Shown: positions 48,416 through 59,609, counted from the first letter of the stretch. The stretch: 64,000 bases of DNA from Phlyctochytrium arcticum (GCA_025602905.1 JAHLKI010000038.1:124001-188000); one strand, 5' to 3'. Numbers and translations: made by a program. The notes: generated from the sequence alone by a model not told the origin.

Positions 48416-49159
48416 ACCGTCGACGTCAACATTCTTCGTCACATGGCTCATTCAGGCTCCGAGTTTTTGATGGAAGTCACCGACAAGACCAAGGCTGATA
48501 TCAAGGGTGGAACCATTATTGACTACGACGGCGGTATCCGTCTTCTCGAAATCGCCCAAGTCCCCGCTGCCCACGTCGAAGATTTCAAATCCATCAAGAA
48601 ATTCAAGATTTTCAATACCAACAATTTATGGATCTCACTCCACGCCATTAAACGCGTTGTCGACAACTCGGAACTCCAAATGGAAATTATCGTCAACAAC
48701 AAGACGGCCGAAAACGGTGAAAAAGTGATTCAACTCGAAACTGCTGTAGGAGCTGCCATCAAACATTTTAATGGGGCCCATGGGATTAATGTCCCCCGAA
48801 GCCGTTTCTTACCCGTCAAGAGCAGCTCGGATCTTTTCTTGATTACATCCGATTTGTACCGTCTGGAACACGGCAACTTGACCATGAACCCCAAACGTCA
48901 ATTCACCACAGTCCCTTTAATTAAATTAGGCGATCACTTCAAAAAGGTCTCGCATTTCCAATCCCGGTTCCAGGGCCCACCGCAAATCCTCGATTTGGAT
49001 CATTTGACTGTGACGGGTGATGTCACATTCGGACACTCTGTCGTTCTACAGGGCACAGTCATTATTGTGGCCAACCATGGTGAACGTATAGATATCCCTT
49101 CGGGTGCCATTCTGAACGATAAGGTTGTGTCGGGCAACCTTCGTATCTTGGACCATTAA
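47136..49159 (+). CDS. UGP1: UTP-glucose-1-phosphate uridylyltransferase
   Basis: Makes UDP-glucose in the cytosol for glycogen, wall glucan, trehalose and UDP-glucuronate synthesis. Five exons join in frame: 47136-47392, 47448-47484, 47795-47919, 47978-48035 and 48095-49159, giving 513 residues. The UGPase signature [21 protein letters not shown], then [58 protein letters not shown] and FNTNNLWI are all present. The C-terminal beta-helix ([15 protein letters not shown]) is complete. The second intron is about 310 bp, several times longer than the others, and carries stable hairpins. UXS1 is the convergent neighbour 277 bp away. Confidence 0.96.
47485..47794 (+). repeat. Long UGP1 intron carrying GCGAAGC hairpins
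   Basis: A 310 bp intron with GC-rich inverted repeats: CCGAGC-GAA-GCTCGG at 47561-47575, TGATTTTGC-GAA-GCAAAATCA at 47601-47621, and GCTCGC pairing with GCGAGC at 47508-47533. The first two share the GCGAAGC core, a known very stable DNA mini-hairpin. Confidence 0.8.
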
Positions 49160-49436
49160 GGGACTCTTCTTTTCACATTTTTATTTGGGTCTCTCTCTTT
49201 TCCCCCCCTCATTCGTGTCCATTTTTTTTTTCGTTTTTCTAAAACTGTAAAATTCATCCATTGTACACACACGTTTCATTTCCGAGTGCCTGTCGTCGCA
49301 AAACTTCCGTATGGTGCCATGACTCCTTTGCGGTCCCATTCTGAGGCCGAAATGCAACACTTTTTTTTAGCAAATGTATCAGACAAAACCAAATAAATAT
49401 ATGAACATGCTTCTCCTTCCTCCCTGACAAAACCAT

Positions 49437-50988
49437 TCACAGATCAGCCACCATGGTAGAGAAATACTCTACAGTCTCCTCCACCCCCTGCACAACCGAA
49501 AACCTCGGTTCCCAGCCCAGAGTTTCTCGTGCCCTCGTAATATCCGGCCGTCGGCGCTGCGGATCATCCATCGTACTCGGCAATTTAACCACCCGGACTT
49601 GCCGCTTCACCGCCCGTCCAATAATTTCCGCAAATTCCAGTATGGTACATTCCTCCGGGTTTCCCAAATTGACAGGCTCACGAACTTCCGATGCCATAAG
49701 TGCAATCAACCCATCCACCAGATCATGGACGTACATAAACGACCGGGTCTGCCCTCCCTCCCCGTAAACTGTCAAATCCTCGCCTTTGAGGGCCTGAATA
49801 ATGAAATTGGAGACGACCCGGCCGTCGTTTTCGTTCATTCTTGGACCGAACGTGTTGAAGATTCTGGCTACCCGCGTGTCGAGACCTTCTTGGGCGGCGT
49901 AGCTGAATGTCAGAGTTTCGGCTACGCGCTTGCCTTCGTCGTAGCAGGCTCGGGGACCAATCTATGATTGACATCAGCTTTTTTTTGGAGTGGAAAAAGT
50001 GAGGGGGTGTATGTAGGAACTTACGGGATTGACATTCCCCCAATACGTTTCCTTCTGCGGATGTTCTTTCGGGTCACCATACACTTCTACTCAAAAAATG
50101 AATACCCTCCAAATCACCATTCCCTCCAAACAAATAACCAACCTGACGTGCTCGTCAACAAAAACCGGGCTTTCGTCCGTTTAGCCAGTCCGAGCATATT
50201 AATCGTTCCCATCACGCTTGTTTTGACGGTTTTGATGGGGTTGTATTGGTAGTGGGGGGGAGAGGCTGGGCAGGCTAGGTGGTAGATTTCGTCTACTTCG
50301 ATCATGAAGGGGTCTAGGTTGGGATGAAGGGGGGTTAGTGGGGGTGTTTTGAGGTGTGAAAGGGTGGAAATGGTTGTTTGCTTGGTCAAATCTCGATAAT
50401 CCAAACAAAACCAAACCCCCAAGAAATACACACACCTACAACATCATGCCGCACGATTTCAAAATGGGGATGACCCACCCAATGCTCAATATTCCCTTTG
50501 CGGCCCGTAAAATAATTGTCCAGGACAATCACTTCATGGCCCATCATCATCAATCGATCCACCAAATGCGATCCGACAAAGCCCGCGCCGCCGGTTACTA
50601 ATATGCGTTTGCGGGAGCGGGAGGGGAGGTGGGCGACTGAAGGGTAGGTTTTTAGGGAGGGCGTGTAGGTCATTGTTGGGGGATTTGATGATGAGATGAG
50701 GGTGGAGGGTATGGGCGAGAGGTAGAGGGCTCGGAGGGTGGAGAGGGGGGTGGAGGGGCTGACGGGGTAGAGTCCCACATGGGTAATTTGTTGGGGTATT
50801 GAGGTGGTAGCTTCATTGTCCTCCTCCACTATGCTCGCGTCGTCGCCGTCGTCGTCGTCGTTGCTGTTGGAGGCGGCGTGATCACCACCACCAGCATCAT
50901 CTCTTGTGCTTCTTCTTATTCGTCGTCCAGCATCACCGCCAATCTGGAGTCGCTCAGTTCGAGCACTCAATACTTCCTCGTCCGTCAT
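49437..50988 (-). CDS. UXS1: UDP-glucuronate decarboxylase (UDP-xylose synthase)
   Basis: NAD-dependent short-chain dehydrogenase that converts UDP-glucuronate to UDP-xylose. It starts at 50988 and has at least two introns after RHDVV and after LLTSTS. A disordered acidic N-terminal extension of about 125 residues (DDDDGDD) has no clear membrane segment. The Rossmann motif is [18 protein letters not shown]. Family landmarks are [43 protein letters not shown], the catalytic YxxxK in [20 protein letters not shown] and [17 protein letters not shown]. All conserved blocks are present. UDP-xylose feeds glycans and capsule- or wall-type xylosylation. The enzyme is absent from many ascomycetes but known in basidiomycetes and early-diverging fungi. 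Confidence 0.94.
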
Positions 50989-51457
50989 TTTCTTTGATCT
51001 TGGAAGAATCGAAAATGTTGAAATTCACAAAACGCGTGCTGGTGGTTTTTTTGGGTTGTCATCAGCAAGCGTCAGCACGATTGGAACATTTGCACTTTTG
51101 TACCGTACACTGAATCAACTGGGCCCATCATCAACAGCGGCACTGATAGATATCGTACACATCGGTATACAACATGCAGTCAACCGACTGCACGGACCAG
51201 TAGACCGAAATTTGTTCGAAGTGATGATGATCTCTACCGCCGTTACTGAGGTTGCTTATTGAGTGCTTGAACACACTTTGAAGTTGAAGTTTGCACAAGC
51301 TAAAAGGTGCGTCCATGGAACTGGATTCTCATATTTACATAAATATCATTTTTACAATAGGTCAAAAACAGCATAACTCCAACTGATGATGATGATGAAG
51401 AAGAGAAGGGATCAGAGAAGGGATTACGATCTAGATACTAAAAGGTCTATATACCCA
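50989..51457. other. Spacer between UXS1 and the inverted duplication
   Basis: About 470 bp. It contains the UXS1 promoter region on the minus strand and a (GAT)n-like stretch near 51384-51395. No gene is visible. Confidence 0.4.
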
Positions 51458-52231
51458 CTAAACCGATGCGTGGCCCGCTACAGCTCGAGCAAGGACATTG
51501 CCGGTGGTTTTGGATTTTTTGCCTTTTGCCTTGGGAGCACGGGTGGGTTGAGCTGTACCACGGATAGTTTTGGCATCTTGGCATCCCGATTGATTGCAGA
51601 AACCCGGGATGATCGTGGTACCGTCTGCGCCGGTATTAAAACCTAGTTCGACTGTACCGTCTGCGCGGAGTACAGAACCTTTTAGGGCTCTTGCCTGGTT
51701 GCCCTGGTTGACCTGGGAAGCTGGGACAGTTTTGGAAGCTTGGCATCCCGTATCATCGCAAAAAGCCCCGAAGGTCACGGAACCGTCCGGGTTGGTTGTA
51801 ATGCTTTGTGTGACTTTACCGTCTGCGCTGATTGTAGAACCTTTTACGGTGCCCTTTGCCTTGTTGGCGGCCTTGGCAGGTGGGCCGTCTTGAGCTCCCT
51901 TTTTACCAGGGGTAATTGTCCCAGCTTTGCCGCGTCCACCCGGGGTGATGATGGAACCGTCTTCGGTGATTAACTCGCCGTTTGCTCCCTTTCTAGCGTT
52001 ACCAACGGTAGATACGGAACCGGTGCATCCGTTTTCGTTGCAAACACCCGGGATAGTGGTGCTACCGTCGTTGCCGACGACGGGGTCGGGTGCGGCTCTC
52101 TTGCCCGCCACGGCTCCTTTGACAGCTGCTCTTTCGGGACAGCCAGCTTGGCGTCTGTCGAGGCCTTGAGGGTGAGCGGAGGCCCAGACCGCGAGAGAAA
52201 GGCACAAGGCAAGGGTGATTTTGGAGACCAT
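51458..52231 (-). CDS. Secreted CX4C-module protein, inverted paralogue
   Basis: 257 residues from the start at 52231. An upstream in-frame codon at 52282 exists, but the signal peptide MVSKITLALCLSLAVWASA begins here. HPQGLDRR follows as a Kex2-like site. Modules are GVCNENGCTG, AFCDDTGCQA and GFCNQSGCQD, each beside a DG(S/T) turn, with Gly/Lys/Pro linkers. It has an extra Cys-containing segment before module 1 (AGCPERAAVKGAVAGKR) and a basic C-terminal tail (APKAKGKKSKTTG) that the plus-strand paralogue lost. This copy is therefore probably nearer the ancestral form. Secreted. Role unknown. Confidence 0.82.
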   Translation of the reverse strand: MVSKITLALCLSLAVWASAHPQGLDRRQAGCPERAAVKGAVAGKRAAPDPVVGNDGSTTIPGVCNENGCTGSVSTVGNARKGANGELITEDGSIITPGGRGKAGTITPGKKGAQDGPPAKAANKAKGTVKGSTISADGKVTQSITTNPDGSVTFGAFCDDTGCQASKTVPASQVNQGNQARALKGSVLRADGTVELGFNTGADGTTIIPGFCNQSGCQDAKTIRGTAQPTRAPKAKGKKSKTTGNVLARAVAGHASV

Positions 52232-52366
52232 TGCTGTACTGTAGGTAGTGGATGACCGAAAGGATTTGGGTGGATTGCACAAAGAAAGAAGTTGGTGGGC
52301 TTATTGAATGTTGGTGGCAATGGCTTATCGGAAGATGATGAGAGTGGGGTTTGGCTCGAGGGTGGT

Positions 52367-52378
52367 GCTGCTTTTATA
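52367..52378 (-). promoter_or_regulatory. TATA core, TATAAAAGCAGC (minus strand)
   Basis: About 147 bp upstream of the start at 52231, identical to the cores at 33637 and 57901. Confidence 0.7.
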
Positions 52379-53739
52379 CTTTTGCATCAGAAGAACGATT
52401 TTGTCCGGCCTGCCAATCAATGGATAAAACCAACCTAGCGAGGGCCAGGGACCTCACTTGAGACGGTGCAAGGGCATGATGATTGGACCTGCCTAACGTA
52501 GCCCAAAAGAATGGTATGTATCCGCTGAAAGTTGTGTACACTGCGGCCATTGGAAAGGGTACGTTCGTCTCTACTATATTGTACTAGAGCACGCATAACG
52601 TTGATTCCCCCTTCGTCCACCCACATGGAACTCTTACAGTGTCGTAATCAATGGTAAACTCAAGTACCGAATCACTTTGTGGCTCTCGAAAAGCAAGCTA
52701 CAGTGGAGTGCCTACGCAGAAAGATGTTTAGAACATCCATGTCGATTGCTCAGACCGCCGGAGTGATTTTGATGTAGCTGCTCAAAATCCCAATGGTTGT
52801 TTCACCCTATTAAAACATATTGATTGTTGATGGTTGGACATCAGGGCTAGCACCTTTTCAGCTACAAAAAACAAATTAATGCTAACTTGGTAAAACTTCC
52901 GATGGCATGAAGGCCCGGAAATCCGCCTTACAAGCTGGATGGTGCATTCATCTACCCAGGTCAAAAAGGCAGATGTGGTTGGATAGATGTTTGCAAATAA
53001 AATCTGAATGGACAGGTCCGCTGTCACCCTTTGTGAGGATCATCGGTGCGATCAAATTCTGGCAAACTATATAAAGTTAACGGGTGAGCATTTCGGACGT
53101 ATATGGAGGAGCAGATGTTATACTTGCTGTAGGATCGGGTGATCCCGGGTCCCCTACATATTCTATTCCGATGAATTCCGATCGACACAAACGGCCATCG
53201 AAACCATTACAACTTCCGGGAGCAATTTGTTTCAGAATGTTCAACTACTAGAAAATTCACATTCAGGAAAAGCAAGTCAAGGTACTCTGATCGTTAAGTA
53301 AGCCCGGAACAATTCTTCTATAAAAGTGTTTTGAGTTACGGGACTTCGAACGGCCTTTCGTCGGGGATACTGCCGCCGCAAATTATCAAAACTACTGTAC
53401 CTGAACAAGTAAATCAGAAACAGGTAACCGTTCTTTGATTGTGTTCCCCAACTAAATCACATAGGCCATGAAGCAAATCATCAGTCTGGGGCCGGGACGG
53501 TATTACAGAATGTCCTCTAGACAATTCAGTACGTACGATGAAAATTTCCGTACTACAACCTCTCCCACAACATTGGCGGTCGCAAGAATACTAAATGAGA
53601 TTTGTTAACGGCCGGTAACCAACCTCCAACTCAAAATTTACAACGCTGAATTCAGGATTATGTTTAATTTATTTTTTATTCAAAATTATTCAAAAGAAAA
53701 TGTATACTTCTTAAATTTAGATCTACTGTAAGTAAAGTA

Positions 53740-53860
53740 CAGTACAATCTAGAAACTCTCTAGGTCTACCAGCTTATCAATGGAGGACCACGACCACGGG
53801 CATGGACTTCATCTTTGCCGTCAAATACCGGGGTTTTGGATGTGTTCTTTTTGAAATGCA
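53740..53860 (-). pseudogene. Short relic of a CX4C gene 3' end
   Basis: On the minus strand, GGTATTTGACGGCAAAGATG, then GTCCATGCCCGTGG, then GATAAGCTGGTAGACC match the DNA just past the stop of the 33773 gene (GGTATTTCGACGGCAAGGGT and onward). It corresponds in position to the larger relic at 31.9-32.24 kb in the plus copy. Confidence 0.55.
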
Positions 53861-54215
53861 AACTTGAGTTCCTGTGCAAAAAACAATGTGCAGAATATCC
53901 ATCTTAAAGTGAAAGTTTTCGCGCTATGTTGTTGAGGAAGCTCCCTCGAACTTCTTTGCCTAAGCAGGAACAAAGTTGCCAAACCCTCCCTACCGTAATA
54001 GCGAAAGGACCGGCTCCCTCATCCTTATGAAACAGCCACTATCGGTTAAAGAGTTGGGTACAAGACATTCAAGAGTGCTCAAATGCTCTGGGCAACACAG
54101 TCATGTAACTAACTTGATGCTTGGTCCAAATTTCGATTAAACCCCCCTGGGACCATGGGAGAACCAAGAAATGGCAAGCTCTTTGTGCCAGGATTGTTCC
54201 AAAAGTCCTTGTTTG
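53861..54215. other. Intergenic spacer
   Basis: About 350 bp with no gene or repeat that I can identify. Confidence 0.4.
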
Positions 54216-54389
54216 TCACTTCGTTACAGACTTGTCCAGACTGTTCATCCAGCTCTGGATATACCCGGGAGCGGTGGTCAAATGGGTGAATTGAACACCA
54301 GGAGGGATGAGAACAGCCAACTCCGTTGTAGCCAAGGTAAGCCCTAAAACAAAAATAAAATGCAGACTGCGGAACACTGTTTTAACCAT
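54216..54389 (-). CDS. Possible small secreted peptide
   Basis: 57 residues from an ATG at 54389. The first ~25 residues (MVKTVFRSLHFIFVLGLTLA) look like a signal peptide; the rest (LIPPGVQFTHLTTAPGYIQS and onward) is short and lacks cysteine. A longer frame from 54494 adds unlikely sequence. No homology is recognised and the frame could be chance. Confidence 0.3.
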   Translation of the reverse strand: MVKTVFRSLHFIFVLGLTLATTELAVLIPPGVQFTHLTTAPGYIQSWMNSLDKSVTK

Positions 54390-54582
54390 GGAGGCAGTTT
54401 CAGTAATGGCAATGGTATCTAAAATACATCTCTGATTACTATGTCTATAGGTATGGTATACGCGGTATATGGAATATCTCGATCTAACGTACACCGTCCC
54501 TTACGCCAGATGTCCTACGCCGTGTGCAATATAAATATCTAGGGTATAACTCATTCTAAAAAGTCGGGAAAAGAATGAGGGT

Positions 54583-56103
54583 TTATTGCGGGCTCCTGTC
54601 CACATTCATTTCTGTATGACTGCCAAACTGATGGTTAGCAAGTCCAGCAGAAGATACATTCCAAGATGTCGGTCGGAGACTGAACCGTTTATATTCCGGG
54701 AGTTGACTGGGTTCTGTCATGCTTGTCCTTTTTAAGGCCGACGGGGCATCGTAGCCTTCACCCGGTACCAATACGCCATTCAGAGCACCCGGAGTGGTGT
54801 CCGATGCCAGTGGGGATGATGATGAAAAGGATGATGCTGACGGGAGGTCGTTTGTTGTTGCCAAGGGAATATGCAGGCTGTCGTGGTACCGGTGGGATTG
54901 GACCATGGGGTGTTGGTCTTCTTGGACAAATACAGGGCCGGATCGCGAGATGGGCCCGTTGGAAGGGGAATTTGAGTGTGATGACCGATGAAAGATTCGC
55001 TTCGCGAGAGCAAAGGGAAAAATTTCAGACATGGATGGAAGGTAAAATTTGCTGCGATGCGCAGGAGGGGCAGTGTTTCTGTCGTTTAAAAGGTTTTCAT
55101 CAGTACATTGTCGACGCGTCACTAAAACTCTTAAGAGTACTTACGCTGGCGGCCCGAAATCAAAACGAAGAGCACTGTCAAGCGATTCTCGCTTAGCTTG
55201 TCTTCGCCGTCTTTTTTCGCGTCTGAACGCAAATCCACCCATCAAAACGGAGACGAGCAGTACAATACCCGCCAATATTCCACCTACAATAACGGCGGCC
55301 CGACTTCCACTGCTCGACACTCCGCCAGTTCCTACATCTGCCTGGGGATCCGTACTAGCAGTGGGCGAGAGCGTTTTCGTTACGTATTCCGTTTTGTAGA
55401 ATGTAGACACGCGGGCGGAAGCCGGGTTGATTCCATCGCTGACGGGAGGAAGCGTAACGACTGTTGGGGTGATGCGCATACTTGTTTCCACAACATTTTT
55501 CGGAGGAGGCAGAGGAGTGACTGTTCCTCCTCCTATCACCGGAGTGGGAGTAACTCCATTCCCTTGACTTGGAGTTTCCGCTCCACCACCGCCCTGATTG
55601 GGGGGATTGTTGGGTACAGAAGGGGTATCATTAGTAGGACTAGGAATTGGAGGGGCAGTGGGTTTTGGAGGAGCGACAGTTGGTTCTGGTTCCGGCTTGG
55701 GTTCCTGTGACGGTTGTGGCTCTGGCTCTTTTGATGGTTGCGGTTCGGGTTCTTTCGATGGCTGCGGCTGGGGTTGTTCTGAGGGTCTCGGTGGCTGCGG
55801 GGACGGTGCGGGCGGCTCGGATGGTTGTTGAGATTGTGATGGCAATGGTGGGGGCGGTGAGGTCGGCTCCGATGTTGGTTTAACGGTCGGCAAATTGGAA
55901 CTTGGTTGGGGAGTAGGATCAGTGGGCAAAGGTGAACTACTACTACGGGGTGGTGAGAGGTCCGTCTCGGGGTCTTGGCGAGTCGATTTTGGGACGGCAA
56001 GAGTGGGATCAATGACTGGCGCAACTGGGGACGGTAGTGGAACACCCAATGAAGGAGCTTGACCCTTTGAAATGGGCACATCTGGAAGAGCGGACGACGC
56101 CAT
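54583..56103 (-). CDS. Pro-rich single-pass membrane protein, possible cell-wall sensor
   Basis: Exons 56103-55145 and 55078-54583 give 484 residues if the start is MASSALPDVP. About 270 residues are Pro/Ser/Thr-rich, with PQPSKEPEP-type repeats, and are probably extracellular and O-glycosylated. One membrane helix follows (AAVIVGGILAGIVLLVSVLM), then a stop-transfer cluster RREKRRRRQAKR and a Ser-rich cytoplasmic tail of about 180 residues. This is the architecture of fungal wall-stress sensors of the Mid2/Wsc kind, but no WSC domain or conserved tail motif is seen. No signal peptide is evident from this start. A splice acceptor just upstream (CGTTTGCAG) suggests a missed first exon. Confidence 0.65.
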
Positions 56104-58007
56104 GGTCCTGCAAACGACAACGCCGTGAATAACCCCCCAAAAAAAACTTGTCGACCTGTCAACGGAAATCTCGCGCGAATACACGTAAGAAAAACCACAG
56201 TCAAAGAGGCGCGGATGCACAGTATTTCTGCTGATGACTTGCTCCCCAGACCCGTACTCGTTACCTCGTAGCGTAGGTGGAGAAGGAAGAAATGCCGGGG
56301 ATCTGGAATCTGGAGATGGCCGTTGCGCGACAAAAAGCGCCCAGACCGTCGGGTCGGGTCATCATGATTACGTACCAAGATGCGCAATGTACTGTGCCCC
56401 CGTCGTCACCAGCGCCACGCAAGCCATCTAAGCCACCAGCATATATGCTGGCAAGTTGAAGAACAACACGATGAAAACCCATATTGGAATAATCGTGTGC
56501 TTTCATTCTGTCCTCATGTTGAAATGGACAACCTTGAAATCTGCCTTGAAATACTTATAAGTTCATCCGTCAATCGGGCATAGCATCAGAGTTCTTCCGC
56601 ATCAGACATATGCCGTATAGTAAGAATTCTGACGACGCTTTTTTTTGTCGAGGAGCCTCTCACTCAGCCATTCCTGCTCGGTCGCCTCGGTTGCGGTTCA
56701 CTAACAGAGACTTCGGTCTGACTCTGGTTTCTTTCCCGCACTCTGCCAGAGATTTGTAGTTGTTGGCGGAGTGGTGTACTGTATATGCCGTTTGTCACCG
56801 TGCGATGTTCAAGAAGTCAGCTTCAGGATGGCAGACGCTTTCATATCCCAAAAAAGACTGCAGATCAATATCGACAAAAGGAACCCCAATGGTGATGAGA
56901 CCACAAAGTTCTTACATTGTAATTGGCATCAAACATCATTTTTAGTTGGATTCACACAACGGCAAATCAATCATGAAAGAATTTGGTGGGAAGGCTCAAC
57001 TTTATTTGGCTCGGGAAAATAAAACTCCACATCTCACTTTTGACAGATGTGGAGGTGTATGGGCTCAGGGCCTCAGGCAGTAGTATAATTAGAGTAGTAG
57101 ATGAAAGTAGGACATAAAAAAATTCGTTGGGTGAATCATGAAAACTTGTTGGGTTGCCGCATATAAACGTCCTCTGAATCAGCCTCTGAACCTCGAATGG
57201 ATATCTTGATAATGCACGTGGTTCTACACTTTGGATAGTGCGTGAGATCTCGTTACTACGATTTATCGAAGTGCTCTATGGAGAATGCATGTATATGACT
57301 ATTCCATCCGGGACCATCTTGTCCTATAGATTGCGATACCGGCAAAGTTTTTTAAATGCATTCCGTTACAGATGTTTACTGGGTAGATCTAGAGGGCTAC
57401 TCCCATAACGCTACAGAACCTCGTCACAACCTCGTCTACAATTTTCAGGAAGAAAGCACAGCAACCTTGTCCCTTGCTAGCTATTACCACCGGGAAATGC
57501 TCACAAAATAGGTGCTCGGTTTTACTCCTAGAATTTAATTTATCCCACTTGATTCCCACAGGATGACATCAATATTTTTTCTGTTGCTATCTCCAACTTA
57601 CTCTTTTAGGGCCAATAAAAGTGAAGGTTTGGTGCTCAAGAAACTTTTCTCGCTTCCCATGGAGGATCTCAAAACATTTTATGGGTCCTCCGGTTCTGTT
57701 ATTTTTCATCGCCGCCTACTCAATCTCATGAGCCACTCTTTGGTTTTTCCATCCGCCGCTGTTTTTTCGCAAACTTTCCAAAGATGCATGTTGATAGGTA
57801 CAACATTTTCGCCGAGGAAGTCTTTGACGCAAATGTGTGGGGATGACCTACCGCATTGACAATATCTCATTGCAGGGCAGGGAGGGGAGGCCAAAAACTA
57901 TATAAAAGCAGCGCTCTTTCCATCTCCTCTCCTGGCATCAGCAACTCACTCATCCTTCTTCCTCCACCTGCTCTGATCTCATCCCTCACTCTGCAAACTA
58001 CTCCACC
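56104..58007. other. Gene-poor spacer
   Basis: About 1.9 kb without a convincing gene. The first part may hide the 5' exon of the Pro-rich membrane protein on the minus strand. A 98-codon plus-strand frame at 57563 lacks supporting motifs. TATAAAAGCAGC stands at 57901-57912. Confidence 0.45.
57901..57912 (+). promoter_or_regulatory. TATA core, TATAAAAGCAGC
   Basis: 107 bp before the start at 58008. Same 12-mer as upstream of two CX4C genes that share no coding similarity with this one. Confidence 0.7.
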
Positions 58008-58706
58008 ATGAAGACTACCGCAGCAATCTTTTTGGCCATCTTCGCCGTGTCAGCAACCACTGTCACCGCCAACCCCATCTCCGCCCGTGGGTCCGAGGAC
58101 GAATTCCCTAGTGGTGACAAGGTCGACGGATGTCAGCTCTGGACCAACAAGTACAACAGCTACAAGAAGATGTGCTGCGACGACAAAGGCTGCAGCAATT
58201 GGCAAGACACCTATAACTTCGAGTGGGCCGAGTCCGCCAGAGAAGGACAGATCCACAAGTACGACAAGCCGGACGGAAACAACTGCCAACGGTACAGCAA
58301 CGACCTTGACACCCGCAAAAAGTTGTGCTGCCCCGACCGCGGCTGCTCTGGATGGCAAAACACCAACGATCCCACCTTCCCCTTGACCCGTCGTGGGTCC
58401 GAAGACGAGTTCCCCAGTGGCGACAAGGTCGACGGATGCCAGCTCTGGACCAACAAGTACAACAGCTACAAGAAGATGTGCTGCGACGACAAAGGCTGCA
58501 GCAATTGGCAAGACACCTATAACTTCGAGTGGGCCGAGTCCGCCAGAGAAGGACAGATCCACAAGTACGACAAGCCGGACGGAAACAACTGCCAACGGTA
58601 CAGCAACGACCTTGACACCCGCAAAAAGTTGTGCTGCCCCGACCGCGGCTGCTCTGGATGGCAAAACACCAACGATCCCACCTTCCCCTTGACCAGTCGT
58701 GCTTAA
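58008..58706 (+). CDS. Secreted Cys-rich protein with two nearly identical 102-residue units
   Basis: 232 residues, single exon. The signal peptide MKTTAAIFLAIFAVSATTVTA is followed by NPISAR. Two units of 102 residues each begin GSEDEFPSGDKVDGC and are preceded by basic cleavage-like sites (SAR, TRR; TSR at the end), suggesting release of two equal peptides by Kex2-type processing. Inside each unit the motif C-X13-CC-X4-C-S-X-W-Q occurs twice: CQLW..KKMCCDDKGCSNWQ and CQRY..KKLCCPDRGCSGWQ. The protein thus contains four such motifs from two rounds of duplication. The fold should be disulfide-stabilised. Function unknown; no known family recognised. Confidence 0.85.
   Translation: MKTTAAIFLAIFAVSATTVTANPISARGSEDEFPSGDKVDGCQLWTNKYNSYKKMCCDDKGCSNWQDTYNFEWAESAREGQIHKYDKPDGNNCQRYSNDLDTRKKLCCPDRGCSGWQNTNDPTFPLTRRGSEDEFPSGDKVDGCQLWTNKYNSYKKMCCDDKGCSNWQDTYNFEWAESAREGQIHKYDKPDGNNCQRYSNDLDTRKKLCCPDRGCSGWQNTNDPTFPLTSRA
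58089..58700 (+). repeat. Two tandem 306-bp coding repeats
   Basis: Units 58089-58394 and 58395-58700. Five silent differences fall in the first ~52 bp, about 245 bp follow with none, and one change lies at the extreme end. Confidence 0.93.
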
Positions 58707-59609
58707 GAAGACAAGATGTCCGCTCGGTATAGCCCAAGTGGGAGACGATAGAGCATTATTTAGTTATTTAAGCGGTTGTGCAGTCCCTATTTTATTCATC
58801 TTTTGTTGTAGTATTCATATTGTTAGACTTTAAACTACACATTTTAGCCATTCATATTTTCTTACTGTCCACATTTCCGCCGCAAGTTATTGCTTCATGT
58901 CTTCGCGTACGGAAAGAATAGTCAAAATGCCAGGCTCAATTTCTGTGGGAAAAGGCCGCAATCATCTCAATTGGTCTGACCAGACCACGTTGTCTTCACG
59001 ATTTGCTAATGGTAACCCTCCATCGAACCAGGCGCTCCCTCTTTTTTCCCAGCGTTAGTACATCTGAAATCTTTCAATCTAAAAAACAGCATGAAAGAAC
59101 CCAATGACTGCGCAGCTGGCGCAGGTAGCTGACTGCCGACAAAATAAGCCTTACTACTATGCGCATGTGTATGAAGAGTCTTTTGGGGGAATCATCGAAC
59201 CTGTGCACACCCAGATGCAAAAGGTTTATGAGCCTGAGGGGTCTCATGGAACCGCCGGCTGCGCACTCGCCCGTATCGGGGTTTTGTCCATGACATCTTG
59301 TCCAGATGCGCTCTTTCCGACCCTTCCCATCGGAGAAATCCTGATTTAGAAGAACACTGCACTCACGTTCTGGCGGGCGGGCGCTGTGCAAGATTGAAAA
59401 AAAATTGTCCGGGGAATAGTCATACATCGCAACCGAACCAAAAAATCGTAGACGATAGCACGTGTGTATTTAAAGCAAGAATAAACTGAAGCGCATATCC
59501 AAAATGTAAAAAAGCATACAAGGAGCATAAGAAGGCAAGAGATAAACGTGGCACAAATCGGCCAGTATAAGGAAAGAAGGGTGTGCGGATTGAGGTTGAG
59601 AGGGAAAAT
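58707..59609. other. Intergenic spacer
   Basis: About 900 bp. No gene is supported. It holds the 3' ends of the secreted-repeat gene and the convergent FHA-RING gene. Confidence 0.45.

Larger units (their letters stand above)
51450..53860 (-). repeat. Segmental duplication, inverted copy
   Basis: Reads, on the minus strand, in the same order as 31926-34560: a short gene 3' relic (about 53860-53740), a 3' flank, a long upstream region with matching landmarks, the TATAAAAGCAGC core at 52367-52378, and the gene (52231 to 51458). The two copies face each other about 17 kb apart, with the trehalase to UXS1 block between them. Confidence 0.8.

Noticed and set aside
51384..51420. CRISPR-like or other regular array near GATGATGATGATGAAGAAG
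   Set aside because: It is only a short trinucleotide run; no spaced direct repeats occur anywhere in the window.
58050..58737. Long minus-strand frames opposite the 58008 gene, one Cys-rich
   Set aside because: Shadows created by the tandem repeat. The plus-strand frame has the signal peptide, cysteine pattern and promoter.
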